From positions 1-48,779 of the IMG/VR virus record IMGVR_UViG_3300025853_000145: 48,779 bases of DNA; one strand, 5' to 3'. Positions 8,637 to 16,047 of this stretch are shown piece after piece. A program made the translations under genes and the position numbers. The notes below the pieces were generated by a model. It was given only the letters and a program-made list of their open reading frames with translations. It was not told the DNA's origin and did not search any database. Position 1 is the stretch's first letter, and each line of letters starts with the position of its first letter. Source of the stretch: a virus.

Positions 8637-10067
8637 ATGTTCCAATCCGAACATCTGCAGGAAAAGTGGAGTCCTCTCCTCGATTATGAGGGTCTTGATC
8701 CAATCAAAGATTCTCATCGTAGATCTGTCACCGCTGTCCTGCTCGAAAACCAAGAAAAATTCCTCCGTGAGGAGCAAGCATTCCAGTCAGGTATCAACCT
8801 GATGGAAACCCCAACCAACTCCGGTAACGCCGCTGGTGCTTCCGGTGGATTTGGTGGTGGTTCGGAAGCTGCTGGTCCTACCGCAGGTTTCGATCCCGTA
8901 CTGATCTCCCTGATCAGACGTGCGATGCCTAACCTGGTTGCATATGACCTGGCAGGTGTCCAACCAATGAACGGTCCTACTGGACTGATCTTCGCAATGA
9001 GATCCAGATATGAAAATCAGTCTGGAGACGAAGCATTCTATAACGAAGCTGATTCCGCGTTCTCTGGTCAGGACGATGGATTCAACCTTACCGCAGGTTT
9101 CTCTGACGTTACCGCTGGTCTGGGTACAACTGCTCAGTCTGGTACTAACCCTTCAGTTCTTAACCCTGTTGGTACTGCTACCTCAACCGCCTATGACGTT
9201 GGTCAGGGTATGGTTACTGGTGACGCTGAAAATCTGGGTGTAGGTACTAACGACCACTTCAACCAGATGGCTTTCTCGATTGAGAAAGTTACTGTCACCG
9301 CTAAGTCAAGAGCACTCAAGGCTGAGTACTCCTTGGAACTGGCACAAGACCTTAAGGCAATCCACGGTCTGAACGCTGAAGCTGAGTTGGCAAACATCCT
9401 GTCAACTGAGATTCTGGCTGAAATCAACCGTGAGGTTATCAGAACCATCTATAAGGTTGCTGAACAGGGTGCTGTTTCTAACACCGCTACTGCTGGTGTA
9501 TTTGACCTTGACGTTGACTCCAACGGTCGTTGGTCTGTTGAGAAGTTCAAAGGACTTCTTTTCCAAATCGAGAGAGACGCTAACGCGATCGCACAAAGAA
9601 CTCGTCGTGGAAAGGGCAACATGATTCTGTGTTCCGCAGATGTTGCTTCCGCTCTGACCATGGCTGGTATCCTCGATTACACCCCAGCACTGAACGCTAA
9701 CCTGAATGTTGACGACGCAGGTAACACCTTCGCCGGTACAATCAACGGTAAGTTCCGTGTTTATATTGACCCATACGCAGCTAACCTGAGTGCAGCCAAC
9801 TCGGCTTCCAACTCTGGTAATCAGTACTACGTTGTTGGTTATAAGGGTTCTTCACCTTATGACGCAGGTCTGTTCTATTGTCCTTATGTTCCTCTCCAGA
9901 TGGTTCGTGCCGTCGGTGAGAACACCTTCCAGCCCAAGATTGGCTTCAAGACCCGTTACGGTTTGGTCGCTAACCCATTCGCTGAAGGAACCACTCAGGG
10001 ACTCGGTAGACTCCGTGTTAACTCCAACCGTTACTACAGACGTGTTGCGGTCAAAAATTTAATGTGA
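8637..10067 (+). CDS. gp23: Major capsid protein gp23
   Basis: HK97-fold hexameric capsid subunit, 476 residues (T4 gp23 is 521). It has the conserved N-terminal propeptide MFQSEHLQEKWSPLLD and a Gly-rich linker GGFGGGSEAAGPTAGFDPV near residues 72-94, which covers the gp21 maturation region. RRAMPNLVAYDLAGVQPM follows, and the C-terminal KTRYGLVANPF and RYYRRVAVKNLM are typical. Base composition is visibly richer in GC and in C-ending codons than neighbouring genes, as usual for a very highly expressed capsid gene. AAGAGG precedes the ATG. Confidence 0.98.
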   Translation: MFQSEHLQEKWSPLLDYEGLDPIKDSHRRSVTAVLLENQEKFLREEQAFQSGINLMETPTNSGNAAGASGGFGGGSEAAGPTAGFDPVLISLIRRAMPNLVAYDLAGVQPMNGPTGLIFAMRSRYENQSGDEAFYNEADSAFSGQDDGFNLTAGFSDVTAGLGTTAQSGTNPSVLNPVGTATSTAYDVGQGMVTGDAENLGVGTNDHFNQMAFSIEKVTVTAKSRALKAEYSLELAQDLKAIHGLNAEAELANILSTEILAEINREVIRTIYKVAEQGAVSNTATAGVFDLDVDSNGRWSVEKFKGLLFQIERDANAIAQRTRRGKGNMILCSADVASALTMAGILDYTPALNANLNVDDAGNTFAGTINGKFRVYIDPYAANLSAANSASNSGNQYYVVGYKGSSPYDAGLFYCPYVPLQMVRAVGENTFQPKIGFKTRYGLVANPFAEGTTQGLGRLRVNSNRYYRRVAVKNLM

Positions 10068-10087
10068 AGATTGTTCACATTTTCACT

Positions 10088-10111
10088 GGAGACCTTCGGG
10101 TCTCCTTTTTT
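10088..10111 (+). terminator. Rho-independent terminator after gp23
   Basis: Perfect 7-bp stem GGAGACC / GGTCTCC closed by a very stable TTCG tetraloop and followed by six T. It ends the head gene transcript 20 bases after the gp23 stop. Confidence 0.93.
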
Positions 10112-10120
10112 ATGCCCATC

Positions 10121-10128
10121 TATAAATA
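10121..10128 (+). promoter_or_regulatory. Late promoter TATAAATA
   Basis: Perfect T4-type late motif placed ten bases after the gp23 terminator and 20 bases before the ATG at 10148. It restarts late transcription for the tail completion gene. Confidence 0.72.
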
Positions 10129-10147
10129 ACTAAAAATAATTGATTCA

Positions 10148-10714
10148 ATGGCATTACAAAAGCCTGTAGCTACACAAATTGAAAATAGAAACTTTTTACA
10201 ACCAACAGGTTTTAGGTTTCAAGTCAATAGAGCACCAAAGATATCTTTTTTCGGTAAGTCTGTAAATATTCCTTCATTGGATTTGGGTGTTGCTATTCAA
10301 CCAAATTATCTGACACCAATACCTTTGCCAGGTGAAATTATTGAATTTGAAGATTTGACCTTTAGTTTCTTAGTTGATGAAGGTCTTGAAAACTATATGG
10401 AGATTCAAAACTGGATTCGTGGAATTGGATTTCCAGAAAGTCTTCAACAAATTTATGAATTTCAAAGAGAAAATACACCAATTAAATCCAGAAGTGAAAA
10501 TACAGAACAATTAAATTTATATTCTGATGGTACTTTAACTGTTCTCGATTCATCGAATCAACCTAAATTTAAGGTTAAGTTTCAGAATCTTTTCCCATAT
10601 CGTCTTTCTACTCTTGAGTTTGACGCAACACAAACTAATGTAGAATACTTTACAGCTGTGGTATCTTTCAAGTATACTATCTACAATATAGATGAAATTA
10701 CTTCTTGTTGCTAA
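10148..10714 (+). CDS. gp3: Tail-associated protein, probable gp3-like tail completion/sheath stabiliser
   Basis: A 188-residue, beta-rich protein with NFLQPTGFRFQVNRAPKISFFGKSVNIPSLDLGVAIQPN at the N-terminus and FKVKFQNLFPYRLSTLEFD...YFTAVVSFKYTIYNI at the C-terminus. The overall pattern resembles tail tube (gp19-like) folds. Proteins of this type in marine T4-likes, lying between gp23 and uvsY, are commonly labelled gp3 or tail completion; I use that name with moderate confidence from memory. T4 gp3 is 176 residues, so the length fits. It is preceded by a perfect late promoter and no strong Shine-Dalgarno. Confidence 0.55.
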   Translation: MALQKPVATQIENRNFLQPTGFRFQVNRAPKISFFGKSVNIPSLDLGVAIQPNYLTPIPLPGEIIEFEDLTFSFLVDEGLENYMEIQNWIRGIGFPESLQQIYEFQRENTPIKSRSENTEQLNLYSDGTLTVLDSSNQPKFKVKFQNLFPYRLSTLEFDATQTNVEYFTAVVSFKYTIYNIDEITSCC

Positions 10715-11148
10715 TGATTGATCTTGATACGATTCAAAAGATGTGGGAAAAGGATTCGAATATTGATCCTGATAATTTACATACAGAATCTTTGAATATT
10801 CCAGTTCTACATTCCAAGTATTTTGATCTTTACAATAACATAAATCTTTTAAGAAAAAAGGCAGAACAACAAAAAAAGAATATAAGGCATGAAAGATATG
10901 AATACTACTCCGGAAAAGCAGACCCAGAAGTCTATGTCAAAGACCCCTTTCCAAAGAAGGTTAGGGATAAGTCAGCTATGGAAAAGTATTTGGATGCAGA
11001 TACTAAACTCTCAGGAATTTCGTTGAAGATTGATTATTATATCACGATGCAAAACTATCTGGAAGAAATTCTAAAGATGATATCTCAAAGAACTTATCAT
11101 ATTAAGAATGCAATTGAGTTTATGAGATTTTCTTCAGGTTTAGGGTGA
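10714..11148 (+). CDS. uvsY: Recombination mediator UvsY
   Basis: Loads the UvsX recombinase onto gp32-coated single-stranded DNA; 144 residues (T4 UvsY is 137). Helical, charged protein with the family pattern LDTIQKMWEKDSNID near the N-terminus, then SKYFDLYNNINLLRKKAEQQKK and the C-terminal QRTYHIKNAIEFMRFSSG. I chose the ATG overlapping the upstream stop (TAATG) over the TTG codons just before it because homologs begin shortly before the DLDxIQ motif. It sits two genes before uvsW, and its stop again overlaps the next start (TGATG). Confidence 0.92.
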   Translation: MIDLDTIQKMWEKDSNIDPDNLHTESLNIPVLHSKYFDLYNNINLLRKKAEQQKKNIRHERYEYYSGKADPEVYVKDPFPKKVRDKSAMEKYLDADTKLSGISLKIDYYITMQNYLEEILKMISQRTYHIKNAIEFMRFSSGLG

Positions 11149-11327
11149 TGGAAGAGGAATATTATAATTTAGAATTACCGATTGAAGCCGTCCGTATCAT
11201 TCATACCGGTCTGTCCCAAGCAGTTCAAAAATGGTCTGGAGGAAAACCAGAAGAGCAAGAAGATTTAATTTCAATGAGAGATCATTTTTACAGAATTATA
11301 TTGGAAGATAGATTTAGAAATATGTAA
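11148..11327 (+). CDS. Small acidic protein between uvsY and uvsW
   Basis: A 59-residue protein starting at the ATG that overlaps the uvsY stop. Predicted helical, with a PEEQEDLISMRDHFYRIILEDRF C-terminal half. No domain or catalytic motif. Translational coupling to uvsY suggests a role linked to recombination, but this rests on position only. I do not recognise a named family. An ATAAATA late motif overlaps its stop. Confidence 0.8.
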   Translation: MEEEYYNLELPIEAVRIIHTGLSQAVQKWSGGKPEEQEDLISMRDHFYRIILEDRFRNM

Positions 11328-11353
11328 TAAATACGTGTAGGTGAGAACCTATA
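11327..11353 (+). promoter_or_regulatory. Late promoter ATAAATA and leader hairpin upstream of uvsW
   Basis: ATAAATA at 11327-11333 is followed by a hairpin TGTAGGT-GAGA-ACCTATA (11336-11353), which includes one G-T pair and a GNRA tetraloop. It ends three bases before the uvsW ATG. T4 uvsW is itself a late gene, which fits a late promoter here. Confidence 0.6.
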
Positions 11354-11356
11354 TGT

Positions 11357-12820
11357 ATGGCTGATTTGACGATTCAAAAGGTAAATGAGATTTACCTGAA
11401 GATTACAACGGAACCTCATATTGAATATGAGTTAAGAGACCGATTTACTTTTGAGGTTCCTAATAAAAAATTCATGCCTCAATATCGGAGTAAGTATTGG
11501 GATGGATTTGTTCATCTTTTTAACATGAAGACTAAAAGAATCTATGTTGGTCTTCTTGATAAAATTGTAGCTTTTTGTGAGAGTTCGGGATATTCTTATT
11601 CTTTTCAAGATAATAAGTTTTATGGTCCTCCATTTGAAGTCAATGAAATGATTTCAATGGAAGGCGTAAAAGATTACATGTATTCAATTACAGATCTCAA
11701 ACCAAGAGATTATCAAATTGAAGCTGTTTATGATGCTTTAAGATATAATCGAAAACTTCTTATTTCACCAACAGCTTCTGGTAAGTCGTTGATGATTTAT
11801 TCAATCACAAGATATTTTGTATCCAAAGGTAAAAAGATACTTCTTGTCGTTCCAACAACATCACTTGTAGAACAGATGTTTAAGGATTTCCAAGATTATG
11901 GATGGGATGCAGAAAATCATTGTCACAGAATTTATGCAGGTAGAGAAAGAATTAATACAAATGAAGTAACAATCACAACTTGGCAGTCTGTTTATAAGTT
12001 AGATAGAAATTTCTTTGAAGAGTATGATGTAGTCATTGGTGATGAAGCACACTTGTTCAAAAGTAAGTCTCTTATCGGTATTATGGACAAGTTAGATCAT
12101 GCAAAGTATAGATATGGGTTCACAGGAACTTTAGACGGCACACAGACCCATAAATGGGTCTTAGAGGGATTGTTTGGACCATCATACAAAGTTACTCAAA
12201 CTAAGAAGTTAATTGATGAGGGTCACTTAGCTACTTTAGATATTCAATGTTTAATTCTCAAACACAAACCACAGAAGTTTGAAACTTATGAGGATGAGAT
12301 TAAATATCTTATCAGTCATGAAAATAGAAACAAATTCATTTCAAATTTATCTGTTGATTTGAAGGGAAATACTCTTGTTCTTTATACGAGAGTAGAAACT
12401 CATGGAGCTATTCTTTATGAGATGATAAATAAAAAAGTATCTGATAAAAGAAAAGTCTTCTTCATCCATGGCGGTGTAGATGCAGAAGACAGGGAGTTAG
12501 TTAGAAAAATTACTGAAAATGAAAAAGATGCTATCATTGTTGCATCTTTTGGAACATTTAGTACTGGTATTAATATTAAAAACTTACACAATGTTATATT
12601 TGCCTCTCCATCAAAATCTAGAGTAAGAAACTTACAAAGTATTGGTAGAGTCCTAAGAAAAGGCAAAGATAAAGTGAAAGCAAAACTTTATGATATTGCT
12701 GATGACATCAGTAGTGGATCGAGAAAGAATTATACATTAAATCATTTTATTGAACGTATCAAAATTTATGTTTCAGAACAATTTAACTATGACATTATAT
12801 CGATCAATTTAAAAGAATAG
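11357..12820 (+). CDS. uvsW: DNA/RNA helicase UvsW
   Basis: SF2 helicase that unwinds R-loops and branched recombination intermediates and shuts down origin replication late in infection. 487 residues (T4 UvsW is 503). An N-terminal DNA-binding region (about 1-100) is followed by the Q-like motif LKPRDYQ at 114-120, Walker A SPTASGKS at 137-144, DEAH at 229-232, GFTGTL near 254-259 and motif VI QSIGRVLRKG near 430. All the expected motifs are intact. It lies downstream of uvsY as in related marine phages. Confidence 0.96.
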   Translation: MADLTIQKVNEIYLKITTEPHIEYELRDRFTFEVPNKKFMPQYRSKYWDGFVHLFNMKTKRIYVGLLDKIVAFCESSGYSYSFQDNKFYGPPFEVNEMISMEGVKDYMYSITDLKPRDYQIEAVYDALRYNRKLLISPTASGKSLMIYSITRYFVSKGKKILLVVPTTSLVEQMFKDFQDYGWDAENHCHRIYAGRERINTNEVTITTWQSVYKLDRNFFEEYDVVIGDEAHLFKSKSLIGIMDKLDHAKYRYGFTGTLDGTQTHKWVLEGLFGPSYKVTQTKKLIDEGHLATLDIQCLILKHKPQKFETYEDEIKYLISHENRNKFISNLSVDLKGNTLVLYTRVETHGAILYEMINKKVSDKRKVFFIHGGVDAEDRELVRKITENEKDAIIVASFGTFSTGINIKNLHNVIFASPSKSRVRNLQSIGRVLRKGKDKVKAKLYDIADDISSGSRKNYTLNHFIERIKIYVSEQFNYDIISINLKE

Positions 12821-12831
12821 GAGGAGATTGT

Positions 12832-13218
12832 ATGATTGAAGATGATTTTTATGCAACAATTAAACTAAAATGTGGTGATGAAATATTCTGTAAAGTAGCT
12901 GCTTCTGAAGAAGATAGCAGAACAATGTTGATTATTTCAAATCCTATTATGATGGAAGAAATTTCAATCAGAGGCCAAGTAACGGGATACAGGTTTGAAC
13001 CATGGTTGAAAAGTTCTAAGGAAGACATGTTCATCATCAACATGGATGATGTCTTAACAATGTCTGAATCTAATGACATTGATATGATCCTTTACTATCA
13101 AGAGTATATTCGTAAAGTAAGTAAAGGTAATTATTCTAAACCAAGTAGAAAGATGGGATATCTTGGTAACGTTAATGAAACTAAAGAAGTCTTAGAGAAG
13201 CTCTTTAATAAAAGCTAA
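12832..13218 (+). CDS. Sm-like small protein (copy 1 of 4)
   Basis: 128 residues. The N-terminal half has an Sm/LSm-like strand pattern: a TIKLKCGDEIFCKV opening, an ISNPIMMEE turn, FEPWLKSS, then FIINMDDVLTMSES. Three other proteins in this window (24881, 27387, 27694) repeat the same order: hydrophobic strand with G-[DE]-x-[IV], NP or EP turn, PW, then an I-x-x-D-x-[IV] strand. The C-terminal 40 residues are an extra basic tail. It is separated from uvsW by 11 bases with a good GGAGG. Function unknown; an oligomeric nucleic-acid-binding ring is only an inference from the fold pattern. Confidence 0.75.
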   Translation: MIEDDFYATIKLKCGDEIFCKVAASEEDSRTMLIISNPIMMEEISIRGQVTGYRFEPWLKSSKEDMFIINMDDVLTMSESNDIDMILYYQEYIRKVSKGNYSKPSRKMGYLGNVNETKEVLEKLFNKS

Positions 13219-13274
13219 AGCAATCCCTTCAAACCAGACAAAGGTATTCTACTCATATTTTAAGTATCTGTCAA

Positions 13275-13307
13275 ATACTTGATAAGTATCAACATATCTG
13301 TTATACT
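13275..13307 (+). promoter_or_regulatory. Sigma-70-type promoter with palindromic operator-like site, upstream of gp55
   Basis: TTGATA at 13279-13284, a 17-base spacer and TATACT at 13302-13307 make a good sigma-70 promoter, start expected near 13314. The -35 box lies within inverted AAGTAT arms (ATACTT-GAT-AAGTAT, 13275-13289), with a further AAGTAT at 13262-13267. This is the only intergenic gap over 100 bases in this gene group. A repressor or activator site overlapping -35 is plausible. Confidence 0.6.
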
Positions 13308-13361
13308 GATGTCAAGATATAAAACTATATTATGGTAACCAATACAACTTCATATTCAAAA

Positions 13362-13838
13362 ATGGCTCGACCAAAAAAATCCGAACACTACGTTAATAAT
13401 AAAGATTTTTTAAATGCACTTGAGAATTATTTTGCAGAGGTTGAAAGAGCTAAATTAAATGATAAACCGAAACCTCCAATTCCAAGATACATTGGTGAGT
13501 GTTTTCTAAAGATTGCAAATCATCTTTCATATAAACCAAACTTTGTGAATTATATGTTTAAAGATGATATGATTTGTGATGGTATTGAAAATTGTGTGAG
13601 ATATATTCATAATTTTAATCCAGAGAAATCTAAAAATCCTTTTGCATATTTTACTCAAATTATCTACTATGCATTTCTGAGAAGAATCTCTCAGGAGAAA
13701 AAACAACTTGAGATTAAGAATAAAATCCTTGAGAAGACTGGATTTGATGAAGTCTTCGATTCTAATGATCTTGACAGTGATAACTATTCCGACTACAATT
13801 CAATCAAAGATGCAGTACACACTAAGCTTAGATACTAA
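13362..13838 (+). CDS. gp55: Late transcription sigma factor gp55
   Basis: Phage sigma factor that directs host RNA polymerase to (T)ATAAATA late promoters; 158 residues from this start (T4 gp55 is 185). The family core is clear: YVNNKDFLNALENYF at the N-terminus, then FKDDMICDGIENCVRYIHNFNPEKSKNPFAYFTQIIYYAFLRRISQEKKQ, which is the region-2-like helix pair. I chose the ATG at 13362 (MARPKKS) because it places YVNN at residue 10, as I recall for T4. The ATG at 13332, ten codons upstream, is an alternative. Neither has a clear Shine-Dalgarno. It is driven by the promoter at 13275-13307. Its many target motifs in this window fit its role. Confidence 0.92.
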   Translation: MARPKKSEHYVNNKDFLNALENYFAEVERAKLNDKPKPPIPRYIGECFLKIANHLSYKPNFVNYMFKDDMICDGIENCVRYIHNFNPEKSKNPFAYFTQIIYYAFLRRISQEKKQLEIKNKILEKTGFDEVFDSNDLDSDNYSDYNSIKDAVHTKLRY

Positions 13839-14155
13839 TGATTGGAAATCTTGAACCAGAAGAAAATGTCATGAATGAGACTGTAACGTATCCAGGTAAA
13901 ATGCTTGGTGAACTTGCTATTGTACTTGAGAAACTTGGTTGGGAGTATGGTGACGAAATCGATGTAGAGATTGGTGGAACTCAAGTCTCTGGTATTGATG
14001 TCGGTGAAGAGTATAATAAGAAGTGGCAATCACCAATTGGTACTCGTAAGTATAACAAAGATGCCTTCATTGTAATCAAGAATCAATCTCGTAGAGACTT
14101 GACTGGATCACAACCAATGAAAGAATTCAAACCAAAGCATACAGATGCTCCATAA
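13838..14155 (+). CDS. Conserved small protein downstream of gp55
   Basis: 105 residues, coupled to gp55 by a TAATG overlap. It contains LEKLGWEYGDEIDVEIGG, GIDVGEEY and KDAFIVIKNQSRR. The mixed alpha/beta pattern has no recognisable catalytic or metal-binding residues. Position suggests co-expression with the late sigma factor. I do not recognise the family. Confidence 0.8.
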   Translation: MIGNLEPEENVMNETVTYPGKMLGELAIVLEKLGWEYGDEIDVEIGGTQVSGIDVGEEYNKKWQSPIGTRKYNKDAFIVIKNQSRRDLTGSQPMKEFKPKHTDAP

Positions 14156-14160
14156 TGTGT

Positions 14161-14176
14161 TATAATTCTATATAAT
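14161..14176 (+). promoter_or_regulatory. Possible -10 elements upstream of the HNH gene
   Basis: Two TATAAT hexamers lie at 14161-14166 and 14171-14176, 20-35 bases before the HNH start at 14196. No clear -35 box is visible, so the call is tentative. Confidence 0.4.
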
Positions 14177-14195
14177 ATAGACACTATGGTGCTGT

Positions 14196-14726
14196 ATGGC
14201 TAATCAATATCCTGCTGAGAGTAAAAAGAACAGAGACCAAGCAATATCAGAGGGGAAGAAGAGATACCTCTCTGCCACTCCATGTAAGAAATGTGGAACA
14301 TATGAGAGGTATGTTTCAACTTATGGTTGCTGTAAGTGTGTGGTGGAAGCAGGATTAAAGAAACTTGCTGATAAGGAGTTGATGGCACCTTATAGAACAA
14401 AGGAGAATCAATTAAAGAAACAAAAAGCCTGGAGGGAAAAGAACTACGAAAAGTATCAACAACAGTGGTTGAGGGTACCCAAAGAGAAAGTAAACGCCAG
14501 AGCAGCAAATAGGAGAGCGAAGGTGAGAAACCAAACTCCAGACCTGACTGAAGCAGAAAAGGATGTTATACTGGAGTTATATGCTGAAGCAAAACGATTG
14601 ACTGAAGAGACAGGCATTCCCTATGAGGTCGATCATATTATTCCAATATGTAAGGGCGGACTTCATCACCCAGACAATCTACAAGTAATTACTCAAAAAG
14701 AAAATAGGAAAAAAGGAGGAAAATGA
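14196..14726 (+). CDS. HNH homing endonuclease (free-standing)
   Basis: 176 residues. The N-terminal zinc module has CxxC pairs (CKKC, then CCKC) at about residues 29-50. A highly basic linker follows (KKQKAWREKNYEKYQQQW...). A C-terminal HNH domain has the motif VDHIIPICKGGLHHPDNLQVIT near residues 144-165 (catalytic His in DHI, Asn in DNL). It is inserted between the gene after gp55 and gp47. Its last four bases overlap the gp47 start (ATGA), so it is inserted tightly without disrupting the neighbour. It is likely a mobile selfish gene. Confidence 0.93.
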   Translation: MANQYPAESKKNRDQAISEGKKRYLSATPCKKCGTYERYVSTYGCCKCVVEAGLKKLADKELMAPYRTKENQLKKQKAWREKNYEKYQQQWLRVPKEKVNARAANRRAKVRNQTPDLTEAEKDVILELYAEAKRLTEETGIPYEVDHIIPICKGGLHHPDNLQVITQKENRKKGGK

Positions 14727-15769
14727 AAATTGGTATTTTGAGTGACACTCATTATGGTGCTAGAAAGGGTTCTAAACTCTTTCATGATTATTTTGAGGAG
14801 TTCTATAAAAATACTTTCTTCCCAACTCTAGATGAACAAGGTATTGATACTGTAGTTCATATGGGTGATGCTTTTGATAGTAGGAAAGGTATTGAATTTA
14901 AATCTCTTGATTGGGCAAAAAGAGTTGTTTTTAATCCTCTTAAACAAAGAGGAATTCAAGTTCACTTGATGGTTGGTAATCATGATGCCTACTATAAAAA
15001 CACAAATGAAATCAATGCAATAAATCTTCTACTCAAAGAGTATGATAATGTTAAAGTTTATTCTTCTGCAACAGAAGTTGAACTTGGAAATCTGAAAACA
15101 CTTTTTATTCCTTGGATTAATGAACAAAATCAAAATCAAACTGAAAAACTTATTCAAAAGACATCTTGCAAGTGTGCGATGGGGCACCTTGAGCTCCAGG
15201 GATTTAGAATTAATAAACAAATCACCATGGATCATGGTATGGAGAGCAAACTATTTGACAAGTTCACCAAAGTCTTCAGCGGTCACTATCACACTAGATC
15301 GGACAACGGAAGAATATTCTACTTAGGAAATCCTTATGAAATTTATTGGACTGATGTAAATGATCCAAGAGGATTTACTGTTTTTGATACAGAAACTCTA
15401 GAACATTATCCGGTAAATAATCCTTATCGTATCTTTTACAATATCTATTACGAAGATCAAGATTATCAAATATTCGATACTTCAGAATACAAGAATAAAA
15501 TTGTCAAACTTATTGTTCGTAAGAAGAGTGATATTAAAAAGTTTGAGAAGTTTGTTGATAAACTTTATTCTTCCGGAATTGCTGATTTGAAGGTTGTAGA
15601 AAATTTTGACTTTTCTTCTCTTACTGAAGAACAAAGTGAAGTTTTTGAATCTGAAGATACACTTTCTATTCTTGATAGATATATACAAGAGACTGATACT
15701 GAACTCGATAAATCCAACATCCAGTCAATTATCAGAGAAATATATCAAGAAGCGTGTGAATTAGGGTAA
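14723..15769 (+). CDS. gp47: Recombination endonuclease subunit gp47 (Mre11/SbcD-like)
   Basis: Nuclease subunit of the gp46/gp47 complex that resects DNA ends for recombination-dependent replication and host DNA degradation; 348 residues (T4 gp47 is 339). The calcineurin-like metallophosphoesterase motifs are intact: D8-x-H10 (LSDTHYG), GD at 48-49 (HMGDAFDSR), GNH at 85-87 (VGNHDAYY), a GH segment and GHYHTR. The C-terminal third is the capping region. It overlaps the HNH gene by four bases and shares its stop with the next ATG. Confidence 0.96.
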   Translation: MKIGILSDTHYGARKGSKLFHDYFEEFYKNTFFPTLDEQGIDTVVHMGDAFDSRKGIEFKSLDWAKRVVFNPLKQRGIQVHLMVGNHDAYYKNTNEINAINLLLKEYDNVKVYSSATEVELGNLKTLFIPWINEQNQNQTEKLIQKTSCKCAMGHLELQGFRINKQITMDHGMESKLFDKFTKVFSGHYHTRSDNGRIFYLGNPYEIYWTDVNDPRGFTVFDTETLEHYPVNNPYRIFYNIYYEDQDYQIFDTSEYKNKIVKLIVRKKSDIKKFEKFVDKLYSSGIADLKVVENFDFSSLTEEQSEVFESEDTLSILDRYIQETDTELDKSNIQSIIREIYQEACELG

Positions 15770-16047
15770 TGTATATTATTACAGTTGCTGGTAAAGAAAA
15801 GAAGGGAGCTTATTCTCTCATTGATGAGGATAATGAAGAAGTTCTTTTTATTTTTGAAGAAGAAGATGATGCTACCAGATATGTAATGCAACTGGAAGAT
15901 ATGGGTTATCCTAAAATGAAAGTTCTTGAAATTGAAGATGAAGTGATGATAAAAACTTGTGAAATGCATGGGCACAGATATACTGTTATAACTTCTAATG
16001 ATATTGTAATTCCTCCTGATATTGATACCTCTGATGATCACATTTAA
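15769..16047 (+). CDS. DUF3110-like protein between gp47 and gp46
   Basis: 92 residues. The pattern GAYSLIDEDNEEVLFIFEEEDDATRYVMQLEDMGYP closely follows the cyanobacterial and plastid DUF3110 family as I remember it: E-G-I-H-S, V-L-x-F-E-x-E-D-D-A-x-R-Y, then L-E-D-x-x-[FY]-P. DUF3110 is essentially restricted to oxygenic phototrophs, so this gene argues for a cyanobacterial host or gene source. Function unknown. It overlaps gp47 by one base and gp46 by 14 bases, implying coupled translation with the recombination nuclease. Confidence 0.78.
   Translation: MYIITVAGKEKKGAYSLIDEDNEEVLFIFEEEDDATRYVMQLEDMGYPKMKVLEIEDEVMIKTCEMHGHRYTVITSNDIVIPPDIDTSDDHI

Noticed and set aside
9010-10062. Several alternative frames inside gp23
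   Set aside because: They arise from the GC-richer codon use of the capsid gene, are Leu/Arg/Thr-rich low-quality translations and overlap a certain gene completely.
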